Assembly: GCA_028564675.1 (NCBI GenBank)
Contig: JAOVVO010000095.1
Location: 1 to 64,000, forward strand
Direction: 5' to 3'
Source: Onchocerca lupi
Lineage: Eukaryota; Nematoda; Chromadorea; Rhabditida; Onchocercidae
Length of the DNA stretch: 64,000 nucleotides
Part shown: piece by piece, positions 1-15,150 of the stretch
How the letters are laid out: each line of letters begins with the position of its first letter
Numbering within the stretch: position 1 is the stretch's first letter
The notes under the pieces: generated by a model
The model's database searches: none
Told to the model about the DNA's origin: nothing
Seen by the model: the letters and a program-made list of their open reading frames with translations, nothing else
Translations under genes and position numbers: made by a program

Positions 1-1259
<1,259 letters not shown>

Positions 1260-4200
1260 CTTTGAACAGGCCGCTAATCTGTACAGCTGCTTGATGAAAT
1301 GTTTCGAATTCATAATTTAGCGGTTTGATCAGTTCGATTAATCCATTACTATGTATTCGAAGATAATCCGTCGTTGTTGGTGCAAAGACAACCTTTTCGT
1401 CCGATTCAAGGCTTATTTTCTGATGATTTCACAAATTTGAATTCAAGCAAAGAGAATAATTTTTTTGGAAAATTATCTATTGCTGAATTAAAAAAATTGT
1501 AATTTGAAATTTAATATTTAAATAATTTTTTTAAAAATTAATTAATTCATGTAAGCACGATTTAGTTCAAATTATAATATTACAATTAAGAATTTCAATT
1601 CTGACTTAATTCTCGAATGTAGCAGAAATATAAAAATTCATTTTCCAGAGCCGAAATTATTGTTCAATATATTTTATTAAAATTCAATTCGATTTATTGA
1701 TTTTATCAAATTTTGTATAAAAATTCGAATAGAAAGTTAAAAACCTTTTCTAATAATCCAATTGGATGATTTTCTTTCAATGTTAACACGATATTATCAT
1801 TGCCAAAATCTCTTCTGTTCCGTCGAAGATGTGAAAATTTAGTTTTAAGCCTTTTGAATTGTCGTTTTGGATCTGTTCGTGGACCAACCAAAATTCGAAC
1901 ATTAGCACGAGCTTCCTTTAAATCGATAATTCTTGGTCTTTGCAATTTAAATATTTCATTTCATCAATTTCATCATCTTTTCAAGGACTTATTAATCCTA
2001 AGATTTTAGAATTATAAGAATTTATGAATTATTAATACATTTGAATTGACAGCCCAATTCTGGGCCGTAAATCAATGAATCAAAAATCAAATATGTATTT
2101 TTTCAGCTTTAAAATTTCATAAATAAAGAGTTAAAATATATCGTTCTACACTACACCTTTCTCACTTACCTGTGCAAATGAATCAGTAGCAACAACATCA
2201 AAGGCATATTTGCCGTCCGGTATACTGTAACGACTAAATATATCACCGGAAAAAGGTGTAACATCGAATGGAGCATTTTCCGGCTCAATTCGATACACAA
2301 CAGCTCCTTTTGAAGTTCTAGAATAATTAAAATTTCTTTTTTTTTTTTTTTTTTTTAAAAATCAGTATGACAATGAAGAAAGTCTACCAGAATAAGTCTA
2401 TCAGAATCTATTTTATTCTTAATCTAATTTGTTTGTTTATTCGAATTCCAATGGATCGATAAATGGATTAATTTATTTTCCCATCAACAACAACTGTTCG
2501 CAACATCATTTTTCCTAATGACCTCCATCATAGGTCATTAAATTTTGAATAGGTCACTAAGTTTTGGTAATTTAATACCTAAATTATTTTTGATCAATTA
2601 AATAATAAAAATGTTTATTTTTCACATCTCTGGCGTGAAAAATAATGAACATTCCGTCAATTTTCTATCTGTTTAGTTGTCTACTATCTTACTTTTCATC
2701 TACAAAAGAAGTAATAATAATTTAAATGAATGAATTTTTGAAAATCGAAAATAAGCGAAAATGTTTTTTGATTATTTTCGATATTTTTGATAAATTAACA
2801 ACTTTTCCTGATAATTAATAATCCCATATATTCTTGATAATTGATAACAGATTATTCCTGATAATTAATAATTTTTAGCAATGTTTTCTTCATTTAGATT
2901 AATAATTTTTTGAATATGTTAATTTTTTTTTTTTGAATTGTAAATAAGAAAACAATTCTTTAGGAAAAAGCAAAAATTGTAAAAATAACTTGCAAGTTTT
3001 ATTCGAAATTTTTCTTTCAAAATTTGAATTTGCACATAAATTGTGCGGAGAAATGTTTTTGAAGCTAAATGTATTTGTTCAAAATGATGAGCCAACTGAG
3101 AATCATTAATGAAGCAAAATTGAATTAATTTAATTTTATGGGGAAACATGAACTATCACACACTGCTACTATCGTAGGCAAAATCTATATTTGGATTATA
3201 AATTAGTTGTGATAGGAATAATGAATTTCATTTCCAATTTTGAAATGAAATTCAAGAAATTTTCATTGTTTATCCAAATTTTTCCAATTCTTCAAAATCT
3301 TTTCTAGAGAAAAAAAAAAAATTGGCAATATTTTTTTATTTTTCTAGCAAAAATAGTAAAAAAAAGTTAAAGACAAACAAAAACTTTTTTTTTTTCAAAT
3401 CTCTGAAAATATTTTCAGTTATTTTTCAAATCATTTCTGGAGAAAATTTTGTAAATTTCAAATAATTTTTAAATATGAACAGAAAACGAGGAAATGATTG
3501 ATAGCTGATCATTATGTGATCATAAAAAATATGAGAAATGTCGATTGTACTTATTTATTTTACAGTATAATTTTTTTTTCCTTTTCGGCAAGTTACTAGG
3601 CTAATATTTTTTAGTCTTTCAAATTTTTTGAAAGCTACCCCATTTCAAGCATTCCATTCTTTCAATTCTTCCAGAATTTAAACAAAAAATTGGACAAATG
3701 GGTTTGAAGTAACTTAAGTCAATCCCTCGAATTCCATTTCTAGGCTAGGCCTTTAATTATGTAATTATTGGCCTTCCTCACTCATTAGAGTATACTTGAA
3801 CATATATGTTCATTTATGTAGAAAGAGCCAGAAGAGAAATGGGCATTTGCATTCTAAAGCTTGTATGGCTAGCTAGGCTCTTAATGGTTTCAGCAGAATT
3901 TTAGACTTCAAAAGAAAGAGGTTTTATTAAAACCTAAGAAATTTTAAAAATTTTGCATGTAGAAAATTCCGAAATTTCGAAATATTGATAGGTAACATTA
4001 AAAAATCGAATTTAAATTAAAATATTGCATTGTAAAATCGACCCGATTCAAGTTTATCTTCAAATTAATTCGAAATTAAACGAAAATATTTTGATGAGTT
4101 TATATTCAAATTGAAAAAAAACATTGATTTTTCCTTTCTTTTTATTTCGAAAAAAAAAATATAACAATTAAAATAATAAACTTCTCACTTACTTTTCAAA

Positions 4201-7200
4201 TTGATTATCAAAACTTACTTGGCTGTAACTCTTAGCACTGTTACATGAGGTGGTAATTTGTCCATTTGTCTAAAATAGTATAAATTGTTAAATTTCGGGG
4301 CATTCATCGATTGTCGTTCGAAATTTATATCAATTCGTGCCACTGCTAAACGGATTAAATTATGCTTGTCCAATGCACCGATATAAAACGAGTGAAAAGT
4401 ATCATCTGTTGATGTCAATTGACGTGAAACGTATAACTGAAATTTTAAACAAAATCATCAGAAATCATATTTAAAAACAAAAAAAAAAGTTTTTCTAAAT
4501 TTCGTTGGAAAAACGTGAAATTTTAGAAAATTCATGTTTTTCGATATTTTAAAATCTTAATTTTATTCATATTTATCTCTAATTTAAAACAAAAAAATAC
4601 CAATGAAATGTTTAACCTTTGCATAATGAATATTTCGCTTCTTCTTGCAGATAAGTACAAAAGGTAAATTTGTTGAATTTGAAATAATCGATATGTATAG
4701 ATCCATTGAATTTGGTACATTTATCACTGTTATTTCTGTTTCAAATGGAATTGCCGTCTCAGGTGTGATATCGTTCCGCAATGTAGCATTATATATGTAA
4801 GCGGAAAAAGATGGCGTTGAACTGAAAAGAAATTTAACTAATATTTTTAAAACTTTCATCCAAATTTCATTTATTTTCAAAATTTTTGATTCTGGATGAA
4901 GAAATCTTCCTAAATTAGAGAAGAAACAATTACAATTTTTAGAACAACTGTCATAGTAGTACTTTTTAATTGCATCTTTTAAATTTGAAGTATTTGAAAA
5001 TTTCATCAATTTCCTCAATGATTTAATTATCATACTTTCCTGCAATATTCACATTGATGACAAACATTCGTTGAGGTGCTGTAGTTTTCACCACAACAGC
5101 TATTGACCGATTTCGCAGATGTTTTATGGAATTTCTCGTATAAAGCCTTAACATTTGATCAGATAATTGAATTATTAGAAAAATTAATTATTAGAAATTA
5201 TTGAATGATTCGAAATCGAATAAATTATTTCGAAAAAATTTTTGAAATTTTCTTTAAAATGTTGCCGTTCCTATCGAACATTTTATCATATTGTTGGTAT
5301 CATATGAATTCTAAATAAATTTCAAACCTATTATCGATAATTTGAAAATAATGCGATTGGTTTGAGACAGACAAAGAGCAACGATCATGCCGTGTACCGT
5401 ATCCATCTTCAACGAAATCCGAGATCAACCATCCGATCGGTGCATCTGATCGAACGGTGAAAATTTTTGGCTATAAAAAAAGTCAACTACTAAATTTTAA
5501 TTAAAAGAAATTAATAGAAATATTATTAATAACATGAAACATGGAAAAAGGGGATAGATGAGTTGCGATATTGTAAACAAAATTGCAATTTTTGGTTTGC
5601 GATATTGCAAACAATATTGCATGCACTGCATGTCATTCATCAGTTTAGTTAGATTGTCGATGATAATTTTTTTAAGTCTGATGATTTTTAAGAATCTAAG
5701 CTTTATGCAAATTATCAGGATGAGATTACTGACGATGACATTATGACAAACGATCTTGGTGACAGATAATTTGTCACCTTCATTTATAAACAATTATAAT
5801 TAGGTAATATTTTCCTCTGAAGATAAGCAGTAAAAATCTTTCTAATTTTTTTCAAGTCTAAACTTCATAAATTCTTATCCACTATTACTCAAAAATCACA
5901 ACAATTACTTATTTAATAATTATGGTAATTACTTATCAATTTTAATAAATGAAGGTCGGGTGAAATTAAGTTATAAAAAATGCCTGGAAATGCTTCCTAG
6001 CAGTTTTGTTTTAAATTATTAACTGCAGTGAGTCTAAAACGAAATTTTGATCATTTAATTGTGATTCAAATTAAAGATTAGTAAGAAATCGTTGTAATTT
6101 TTGAATTTATATCATACTTTCATTCGGTTCTTCTTAATTAAAGATTAATAAGTAATTATCATAGCTTTTGAATTTATATTATGATTTTATCCGACCCTTA
6201 TTAATTCTTATTATATGTATTCTTGCTTTTTAAATTCGATAACAAGTTTTTGGACCTTTTCATCGTCATCTATTTCGTACTTCAATTAGACTATACTTGT
6301 TGCGCAGTTGTCCGATTTGTTTTGCTTGATTGAATTAACAATTCACAGCGGTTTGCCTATTCAGGCCTTCTCGTAACCGATGACTTCTAACCTCAATAAT
6401 AGCCTAACAATTCCATCCGCTTCAATGGCCAAATGAAAGGATTCATGGGTTGATTCTCATGGATTCAGAAAATTCGATATTCTTTAATAATTGCATATTT
6501 GACGAATTTCCCATTTATTATTACTATTTATAACTTGTGCCATCAAATATTTCATGAAAATTTTTACAAAATTGAATACTCCAAACAAATATTTCCATTA
6601 TTCATTCGATCGTTTACTGCATTAATTTAATGTTTACTTCATTCTTTAAAAGGCTGCAAGCACTTTACAAGCTTTTGGAAATGACTTTTTATTGAATTTA
6701 AATTGGTATTTTATGATCCAAATTTAACTATACTTTTCAATGTTGAAATTAATTATTACCTTGTCATTTATTTAGTATTAGGCAAGAAATTTCATTTGAA
6801 ACTATAAAAATAAGTAATAATACAAAATTTCTGGGAATGCATTTCAAATTTTCCTAAAATCAATCAAGCGCAATTCTATTGTAATGTTTGTGGAAGAAAT
6901 CTAAATGGATTTTCAAATTGGCCGATCTAGATATATATTGACGAGAATAAGTAATAAATTTTCATATTACAATTGTCATTGCTGATGAACAGCGATGAGA
7001 TAATAATTCAGTTCAGATTTTGAGGAAATAATGAAAATTTGGAAATAGAGAGATCAACATTACGATCAGACTGAATATGAATTTGTCAAAAGAAATGAAA
7101 ATGATGAGTGTAGATGAAAATCAGGACAAATAAAACATACAAATATACCTTAGTTTGAAATATTCGATCAAATTTCATCTTAATCTCAAAATTACTTTAC

Positions 7201-8680
7201 TTATATATATTCAATTTTGAACTTAATTTTGTAAAATCTAATAATTTGTAGAAATTTTAACTTGAATCTCAGCAAAATTTTAATTCACAAGACCGGGATT
7301 TTAATAACTTCAAGAATTTATTGCTTAATACCTTGTTTATCATTTTAATTCGTTAATTATGCGTATCCGTAGATATTCATAGATACCTAAGATATTCATG
7401 ATACCTTTTCTACAACAATGCGCATTCTTATGCAATCTAAAAATATCTTCATTTTGATGAGTGCTAATTAGATTAAATTATGATAATTTTCCCATAAATG
7501 GTAATTTGCGCAGTAAATGATTAACCCTTTGACCTTATCTATTAGATGACCACAGGTAAAATGGTATATCAGTAGGAATGGAGAAAAAGTAAAGGTGCCC
7601 AATATATTATACGCATAATTAACGCCTTCATTTCTTGACAAGAGTAAAAAGGAGAGGGAAGATAGATCTTGAAAGAGATACCGACATTTCATTCGAGTTA
7701 TCGATCAAGAGATTTGACAGCAAAAAGTAGAATCGATAACCGAAACAAACATCCATCAAATATTTATTTTCTCATACCTGCTAGAAAATTACACCTTGAC
7801 ATGAAGAGACAGCGAAACATCACAGAAAAGGATAAATGAAAATGAGTAAAGATGATGAATCTTGAAATCTCTGAATCTCCGAATGTTATCTTCATTTTTT
7901 TCTACATAATTAAATGCACCACTACAGTATCATAAATGTTAGTTAAAATTTGAAACATGAAGGAATTATTGGGCTAAATCGCGATTTAAGTTTGCTAACA
8001 TAATGTCGTACTTTTATCTCATTGATGTATTTCTCATTAATAAATTAAAATTATTTTTATAAAATGAGCAATAGCATTTTAATTTTTTAATCAATGTTAA
8101 ATGTGAAATTCAAAAATTCGTCTCTCCCATTTTCTCCATTAAATAATTCTTTGAATTGCTAAATCCTCAAATACACTTTTTAAGAAAAATGAAATGGGCA
8201 TTGTAATGGATGAGTTCTTTGATATATTGAAAATAAAATGTCAAAACTGATTCATTTTAAGTGGCTTCATACGATTGGCTTCTTGAGCTTAACAACTATA
8301 TTTTAATTGTTATTTGGTATAATGATAAACTATACTGATAAGATAATGCGTGTTTGTTGTTTTTTGATCTATTTTTTGGATCAGCAAGAAATAAATGCAA
8401 TTTTAAAGATAACAGTGCAGCAACTTAATCTCTTATCATGTTTGATTTATGTTGCAAGGATCCATGATCCATTATCATGTTATCAATTAAATCATGGCAA
8501 TACAACATTATAAAGAATATTAAGCATTGAGGCTATTTCGATGATGCTTTTTTCCTGAAAATTCAATTTCAAACTTCTTCAAAATTTTACCTTATTTTGA
8601 TGACATCCGACATCTAGAAGTAAACAAATGATATGCAGGAGAAGTAGGAGCCAGAAATTCGGCATTTTTGGCATTAACAT
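1260..8680 (-). CDS. Cadherin-repeat protein, N-terminal part (3' end missing)
   Basis: Exons read on the minus strand: 8591-8680, 5328-5470, 5036-5146, 4617-4821, 4219-4436, 2170-2317, 1745-1937 and 1260-1419. Exon 1 starts at ATG 8680 and encodes a signal peptide (residues 1-30, core WLLLLLHIICLLL). The next exons join in phase and give about 420 residues with three to four extracellular cadherin-like repeats. Examples are the strand pattern YFQIIDNRLYTRNSIKHL, an AVVVK strand, and the repeat boundary ARANVRILVGP followed by DNIVLTLKENHPIGLLEK. The usual calcium motifs (DxNDN, LDRE, DxD) are largely degenerate. The junction from 2170-2317 (phase 0) to 1745-1937 (needs phase 2) does not fit, so a small exon or another acceptor is missed there. 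Intron 1 is 3.1 kb. Expected role: cell-surface adhesion or recognition. I cannot name the C. elegans orthologue. Confidence 0.8.
5471..8590. other. 3.1-kb first intron of the cadherin gene
   Basis: I found no exon here. At 5562-5632 a short stretch repeats GCGATATTG(T/C)AAACAA followed by ATTGCA. A GC-richer patch at 6330-6440 has a minus-strand frame of about 25 codons without usable splice sites. Confidence 0.5.
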
Positions 8681-9352
8681 TTTGCTCCAAGTTTTCAGAA
8701 TGAAATTGAACACAGTTAATCAGATTCGTGATGCGAAATTTATCATAATTAATAGAAGCGATGGCAAGTATTGTTATAATAATAATTGGTCGTAAAAATA
8801 AAAAATTTTTGACGAAATAATAAGCGCAACGATAATTAGAAGAAGTGAAATAAATGGAAAAAAAGTAATGGCAGTGGATTTATAGCAGGATATTCATTTG
8901 TCAAGGCACCATGTTAATCCATAATCGAAGTAAAGTAATTTTAATTCCCAAAAAAAGAAGCACAGAATCCTGAAAATTGCTTTTTTCCTCATACAGCGAC
9001 ATTTGTCATTTTTCCTTTCTAAACGAATAACTAAGCAATAAATCATGAAAACATTCATTTTTTTTTTTTTTTTTTTAGAAGATGTCTTACTCAAATAGGC
9101 TAGAAACTATGAATTTGTTGTTAGAAAGAGGAAAATGAAGAGATATTGGTAGTCAAGTTCGAGAATGAAATAGTAGCTTTCGAGACCAAATCGAATATGC
9201 ATTAGGAGAGGTCCGAAGAGAGAAGCTACTATTCAAAACAATCCAATAAGTTGAATTGCATTCTTAGCTAATGAATTTCAGCATGAACATAAATGAATGG
9301 AACAAATTTGGATTGAAAAATAATGAAATTCCGGAAAGAAAGGAATAATAGG

Positions 9353-9740
9353 TAAGGAATTCTTGCATTCTCTATGATGAAATACAGTAAAAGATTACAG
9401 TAAAAAGTACAGGTACCGTATATACAACGAAAAAAATAATGAGGAAAAATGTCAGAAATTTGACAGGAAATTAATTTGAAAAATATATAATTTGTAGCTT
9501 AAATTTATAAGAAAAGATAATAGTAAAGAATGACCGTTTTTATGTATAGGAATTTTTGTGCTTTCTATGATGGAATACAGTAAATAAGCGGAGCAAGTAC
9601 GGTATGTACAATAAAAAAAACAACTGGGGTAAAATGTCGGAAATTTGATGGAAAATTAATTTGAGAAATGTAAAAAATGTAGTTTTAACTTAGCAGGAAA
9701 GATATCAGTCAAAAATGATCGTTTTCATGAAACAAATGCC
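9353..9740. repeat. Tandem duplication, unit about 193 bp, two copies
   Basis: The segment at 9356-9548 is repeated with many substitutions at 9549-9740. Shared landmarks in order: GGAATT(C/T)TTG, CTCTATGATGaAATACAGTAA, TACGGTATGTACAA-like, AAATTTGA(C/T)(A/G)GAAATTAATTTGA, and GA(C/T)CGTTTT(T/C)ATG. Divergence is roughly 20-25% by eye. Confidence 0.8.
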
Positions 9741-10318
9741 TTTAAGTACATTTAAATCGTTTTTTCTCCTTTGCAAAAGTCATTTAATAAAAAACTTTTC
9801 GCATGATTTGTAGAAAAAAAAAAAAGAGATATCTTCGCTATGATATGAAGATAGTGCTATTAGGGATGATTTTGAGAAGATGAAATATTTGGAAGTAAAA
9901 AGAGAGGCGATATCAGCAGCGATAAAATTTTTGGAACGAATAAATTTTGAATCGAACGGAAAGATTTAAAGCATAAAAATGGAAATAAAATTTTGTGATA
10001 TACGATCAATAGTATAGTTATAAACGAATGAATAATAAAGCTGAATAATATATGAGATGCTGGGAGGAAAAGATTAAAAAGCAATTTTTAAAGTACCAAA
10101 TTTTAATCAATCATTATTATTGATTGTGATAAAGAATGATAAAGACAGTTATCACTAAGCGATATTCAAATTAACAAATTTCAAATTTATCTATCCAAAG
10201 GACACATAGCCGTACAACATCAATTGGCTTGAAATAAATGAATGAAGTGGAATGCCTATGTGATCAGAAGAGGTGAGAGGAGGGAGGAGCTATCGGATGA
10301 CAATTGTCCTGTCAAATT

Positions 10319-10645
10319 GGACCTTTGACACTGATCGTCCTCTTTCTTCCTGGACATTGTCTCGCAAACTTTTGGCCATAACTCATAATCCGTCCGGGAT
10401 ATCTCGGGTAATTAGCCCATTGCATTAAATGGACCGTTGACGTCGTCCTCTTTCTCTTCCCAAACATTATCTCGTAACCTTTTCTCCATAACTCATTGTC
10501 CGTCTGAAATATTTTAGAAGAACAGTTCATTGCATCAGTTGGATCTTTGACACAATCCTCTCTCTTTTTGAATATTATCCCGTAACTTTTCTGCCATAAT
10601 CAATAATCCATCTGGAATATCTCGGGAAATTAGTTTATTGCATAC
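10319..10645. repeat. Degenerate tandem repeat, unit about 110 bp, three copies
   Basis: Units at 10319-10430, 10431-10540 and 10541-10645. Each starts GGA(C/T)C(T/G)TTGAC, continues TCCTCT(T/C)TCT, then TAACTCAT(A/T)(A/G)TCCGTC(C/T)G-like and ATATCTCGGG, and ends near TTGCAT. The array is more GC-rich than its surroundings. It is not coding in any frame across all units. Confidence 0.88.
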
Positions 10646-13600
10646 CATATATTTATTTCTTTTCAAAAATATGAGTAACGCTCATATGTCCCAAAATTTC
10701 GAAAGATAGAATTATCCATTGACCTTTGAACTTTCCGGCAATTGCCAGTAATAATTGTTCTAAAAATAAATCTGGATGTCACCCAAATAATACTTGTCTG
10801 ATGCAATAAACTACAATATAATTATTAAGTTTTAAACGAATATACATAAGTAGCACTAAATAAAGCACTTATATTTGTTGAAAGATGAGATAAAAGCTTA
10901 AACAAGAAATTCTTAGACAATAGCCTCTAAAATTAGACTTGTCATCTCTAAACCAAACTAATTTCAGTTAATAAAATTTACTTAAAATTTATTTCGTATT
11001 GATTAATCTGGAGGAATAATTTCAGCAAGTCTGCAATTAGTGAATCTGGAAGTGAATTTCTACTTTTTTTTTTTCTTTTTGATAGTCCATCTGAAAAAGA
11101 AGAAACAAACAAATCAAAATTATGTTTGAATAATTTCAAATTATGCTTGAATAATTTTTGAATTTTATTATAACTCGTTTATATATCCATATATCTTTCT
11201 TTTATATGAATTTTTATTTAAACAATTCTAAGATCACTCAAGCATACAATTTCACTCGAATGTTTGTGAACAATTAAAGATAATCTTCTCAGGAAGTTGT
11301 ACTCACTGATAAGATGAAATTTTTTTTGATTCTTCTGTAAATACTAGAAGAAAAGAAATGAAATCTTCCGTCTTTCTTTAAATTAATAGAGAAAAGAAAA
11401 GTGATCAATAATAAATCCGACAAATTTCCATCTAATAAAAACTAAAACAAGCTACTAAAAATAGTTAGAAAGGACGAACTATCGATTCGTATTTATTGCT
11501 CAAATTTGTTGAGAAAAATGATTTTCAGAAATAAATTTAATATTTTTACTTTTTGTCTAATCATCGCCTGTATTTCTCTAAATTATTAGAAAATCTTACT
11601 AAGTTATTTTGATGATTGCTATTTTATCTGATCAGTAAATTTAGCAAAGAAGCTTTCTTATTTACTTCTAACTTTCCTTTTCGGTTCTTTTTTTTTTCGA
11701 GATCAAGATTTTTTAAAATCTCGATCATCTATAATATTTAAGCAAAATATTGATTTTGACCAAAAGAGTAAGATGAAATATTGAAAAAGAGAAAAACTAA
11801 AAGAGTACAAAGAATGCAAGTAAAAAAATTAAATCATGTGGCTTTTTTAGTAGACGATTGCTTTTGAAAAATTCGAAAAAAGCATTTATGCAAGAGATTA
11901 TGATTTTATTTCGAAGCTTTATTCTTTATTTGCGATGATTTAGAATAGAATTGACTTTAAGAAAATTTTTCCTTCGAAAGCCCGTAAACATAAAAGACTT
12001 AGTGCTAACAAGAATTTTTCGAGAAATTTCAATGGAAACTTTTTTTTTCTTTCTTTTTTTCTCTCAATAATATCAATTGACCAAAAAAAAAAGATTGTCA
12101 TCTGAACGGAATTGCCATTTTCGATGTTGAGATGATGAATTCTAGCAGAGCATTTGGTATGCCTAATTCCATATGTATGACATGTCAGATATTGAATTTA
12201 GAAAATAAGAGATTTAAATTTGACTGAACAGAAAGTAGAGAGATTAAAATTTTGACATAAAAATTGGCAATGAGACAAGATAATTGAACGAGAAGTATAT
12301 AATTTTATTTACATGAATAAACAATTCAAGAGGGATGTTTCACTTCATAAATTAAAACTTCTTCAACAGTTGTAGAAGTCGTAACTTACCATCAATCACT
12401 TAATCATTTAAATATTTTGAAAATTTTTATTTGTTAATTGCAATTCTTTTCTGCTTTTGAAATCAATATCATAGTGGTTTGCAGTCTTAAATAAATGTTT
12501 CTCGTTTGAAATTTTTTTGTAAAAATAAAAATGAATTTGCAAAATGTTCCCAGAAGTAAAAAAATAAAAAAATTGAGAAATACAAAAAGCAGGATTGATT
12601 GTAGAAGCGTAGTAATTTTGGAAATTAATTTTTGTATTTAAAAATGAACTTGACTTTAATTTAATTCCTAGGAACTGCTATCTAAATGTTTGCTTAGAAT
12701 AAGATGAGCAATCATTGCTTTCTTTTTTTCCCAGTTGTTTTACATTGTTTCTCGTAAAAGTGAATGTTTTAAATCTCGATCCATTCAAGCTTCCATTTTC
12801 TTTCATTATTTCATATCTTTAATTCGATTTTGAAAGTCTAAGAATTTTCAGTTTTTGAACCGAAAAAGAAAAATTTGCAATTAAAATCGACATATTTACA
12901 GTCAGATATGTATATGCTTATAGATAAATAGTAATAAAAAAAGCTTATTCAGTTTGGCAATTCTATCAAAAGTTATAAATCAATTGAACTGTTACGATAC
13001 ATATGCTGGAGTTGAAGAAAAACAGTTAGCTTAATATATCATTTATTATTATTTATAAAAGGAAAAAGTTTTCATTCAAACCTTTTCATATATTTTTCTT
13101 TTTTTTTTTTTTAAGAATTGAAAAAAGAATTTCCTCAATCAAAACTCATTTTACAGCATTATTTTAAAGTTTTTACTATTACACATTCAATCTCTTTTCA
13201 ACTATAGAAAAATAAATAATGATTTGATATCAGTTATAAAAAGGAAAAAGACTTTTTCTCATTTTTTTATAATACCGATTCTCATTTTCGCTAGAATTAA
13301 AGTTTTAGAAATTGCGGTTTGAAATTGGAACGAAACTTGCGACATGATCGCTACCTATAAAAGATTGTGGGGGAATAATTTCTTGATAGCCATTACTGAT
13401 CACAATCCCATCTAATATTATTAATTTTCTTGGCATAGATGAGCTTCTCGATTAAATTTAGAACTATGCTTCATTTGAAAAGAATTCAACTTTTTTCAGA
13501 ATTTATAATTCATTGATTCAATTAGAAAAAGACTTAGCGAAATAATAATACTAAGAACAATACGATAGAAGTAATTTTCGAAAAAAAGCAGTCAAGAAAA

Positions 13601-14049
13601 TATCAAAATTATAAAAGAAAAATTAAACGCAAACTCTTTTGCCAATAATTAGACGTCTGTACGTTAAGCGTAATCCAATAGAGAGCTTCTAAACATTTTA
13701 TGATATCTTATCATTTATGATATCAGCAGATTAATCTACTGATTATACTGTCGGTAATCATTATTTTAAAAAAATCATAGAAAAATCCAATTTAGTCTGA
13801 AGAAAAAAGATATTTTTGAAATTGCGATGTAGGGATGGGAATTTTTTTTTGAAAAGACTCTTCAGTTGAACTATTTTGTCAAATGTCATTGAGAAAGCGA
13901 AAAAAAAAAGCATGATAGTACATTGAAATGTAAAATGAAGTATGGCATCTTGATATTCTTTATTCGACAACAATTAATCCTACTGAAATTTCATCATAAA
14001 TTGTTTTCCGATTTATAAATTTTAGTTATTTTTCATTTCTAATCTATTC

Positions 14050-14430
14050 CATATAAATAAAAACGTAAATGTTCCTGTGGCTCTTCACAAAACATTTCAA
14101 GTCCTTTATCGATTGATTTGAAATTTTGAAACAAAGTTGCAATAAAAAAATAGGCGCGTGTTTCCATACAGATATACTTACTTTTTTTTTATCTGTCACA
14201 GCTATGACAGGTGGAAGTAAGTTAGCGGACTGAATTTTTTGACCATATCTAATTTATTCGTTGCTCTTTCTACACAACCTTTCAAGTCCTTCACTAATTA
14301 ATTTAAAACTTTGATACAATTCGAATAGTTGCTTTCGAATCGGTGTATTTATACAGATAAGGCGAGTGTTTAAGAACTTTTGGGCCTAGATGGACCGGCC
14401 AATGAAGCATGGCTCAGTCCAATTAGTCTT
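14050..14430 (+). mobile_element. Two adjacent degenerate copies of a dispersed repeat family
   Basis: Copy 1 (about 14050-14180) begins ATATAAATAAAAACGTAAATG and contains CGATTGATTTGAAATTTTGA and AGGCGCGTGTTT. Copy 2 (about 14255-14430) shares CCTTTCAAGTCCTTCAC, GCGAGTGTTTAAGAACTTTT and a terminal hairpin TGGACCGGCC...CAGTCCAATTAGT. They match the copies at 20568 and 47989. No transposase is encoded, so these are non-autonomous remnants. Confidence 0.7.
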
Positions 14431-14959
14431 CTTAATGGCTTTCAAAAAAAAAAAAAAAAAAGGAGAAAAAAAGTGGAAAAAAGGGAAAAAAGATCAGTCA
14501 TTGCGATATAATTGCAAAAAAAACACTATGAATAGAATTATGTAGTAATGAAAGTAAAAATAACTAATAACAGTCTATTTTCTTTCGAAAAGATAAAAAG
14601 ATAACTGTTAAGATAGGACAAAATATGCACTTCACAGAGAGGCATAAAAGAATAATTAAAAATGTATCGATCTTTCCGTTTAATTTTTTGATGAACTTAG
14701 ATAAGATTGTAATTTAAAATTCTTTAAGGCCATTAAGAAAGCGCAAAACTGATCTGTCATACTTGGCCAATTTAAAAAGAGACATACTAAGTGCCAAGAA
14801 AAAAAACGAGTATTTAAGGCAAAAAACAAGATATATCAATTATTTAGTAGCAAAAATGAATATAATGACAGTCAGTGATAGAAAGCAAGATGAAATAGCT
14901 AAATGAGAAAGAAAAGATTAGAAAAAGACCGCAAAAAATGGAATGATATATTCAAGCAA

Positions 14960-15150
14960 AAGAGACAGGCTCAAAAAATAAAATAAAAACAAAAAAATAA
15001 AAGTAGAAATAGAAAAATAAAAATAAAAATGCGAAAATGAAAGTGAAAAAATAAAAGTAAAAATAAAAAAATAGAAATAAAAAAATAAAAATATAAAACA
15101 AGAGCAAAAAGTAAAATAAAAAGAAAAGAAAAAAAATTAAAAAAAAGAAG
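14960..15150. repeat. A-rich simple sequence
   Basis: A run of AAAATAAAA/AAAAATAAAAGT-type units, almost pure A plus T/G on the plus strand. It is a low-complexity tract with no other signal. Confidence 0.85.

Noticed and set aside
4584..5045. 153-codon minus-strand frame taken as one exon
   Set aside because: Only 4617-4821 is exon. The remainder reads through intron, as splice sites and phase agreement with neighbouring cadherin exons show.
6330..6440. Possible extra cadherin exon (minus frame around FHLAIEADGIVRLL)
   Set aside because: Exons 1 and 2 already join in phase across this region, and no acceptor/donor pair brackets the frame.
10312..10530. 72-codon minus-strand frame
   Set aside because: It lies inside the 110-bp tandem repeat and is not kept open in the third unit, so it is a chance frame.
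14960..15150. Satellite DNA or nuclear matrix element
   Set aside because: It is irregular A-rich simple sequence without a fixed unit, best explained as slippage.
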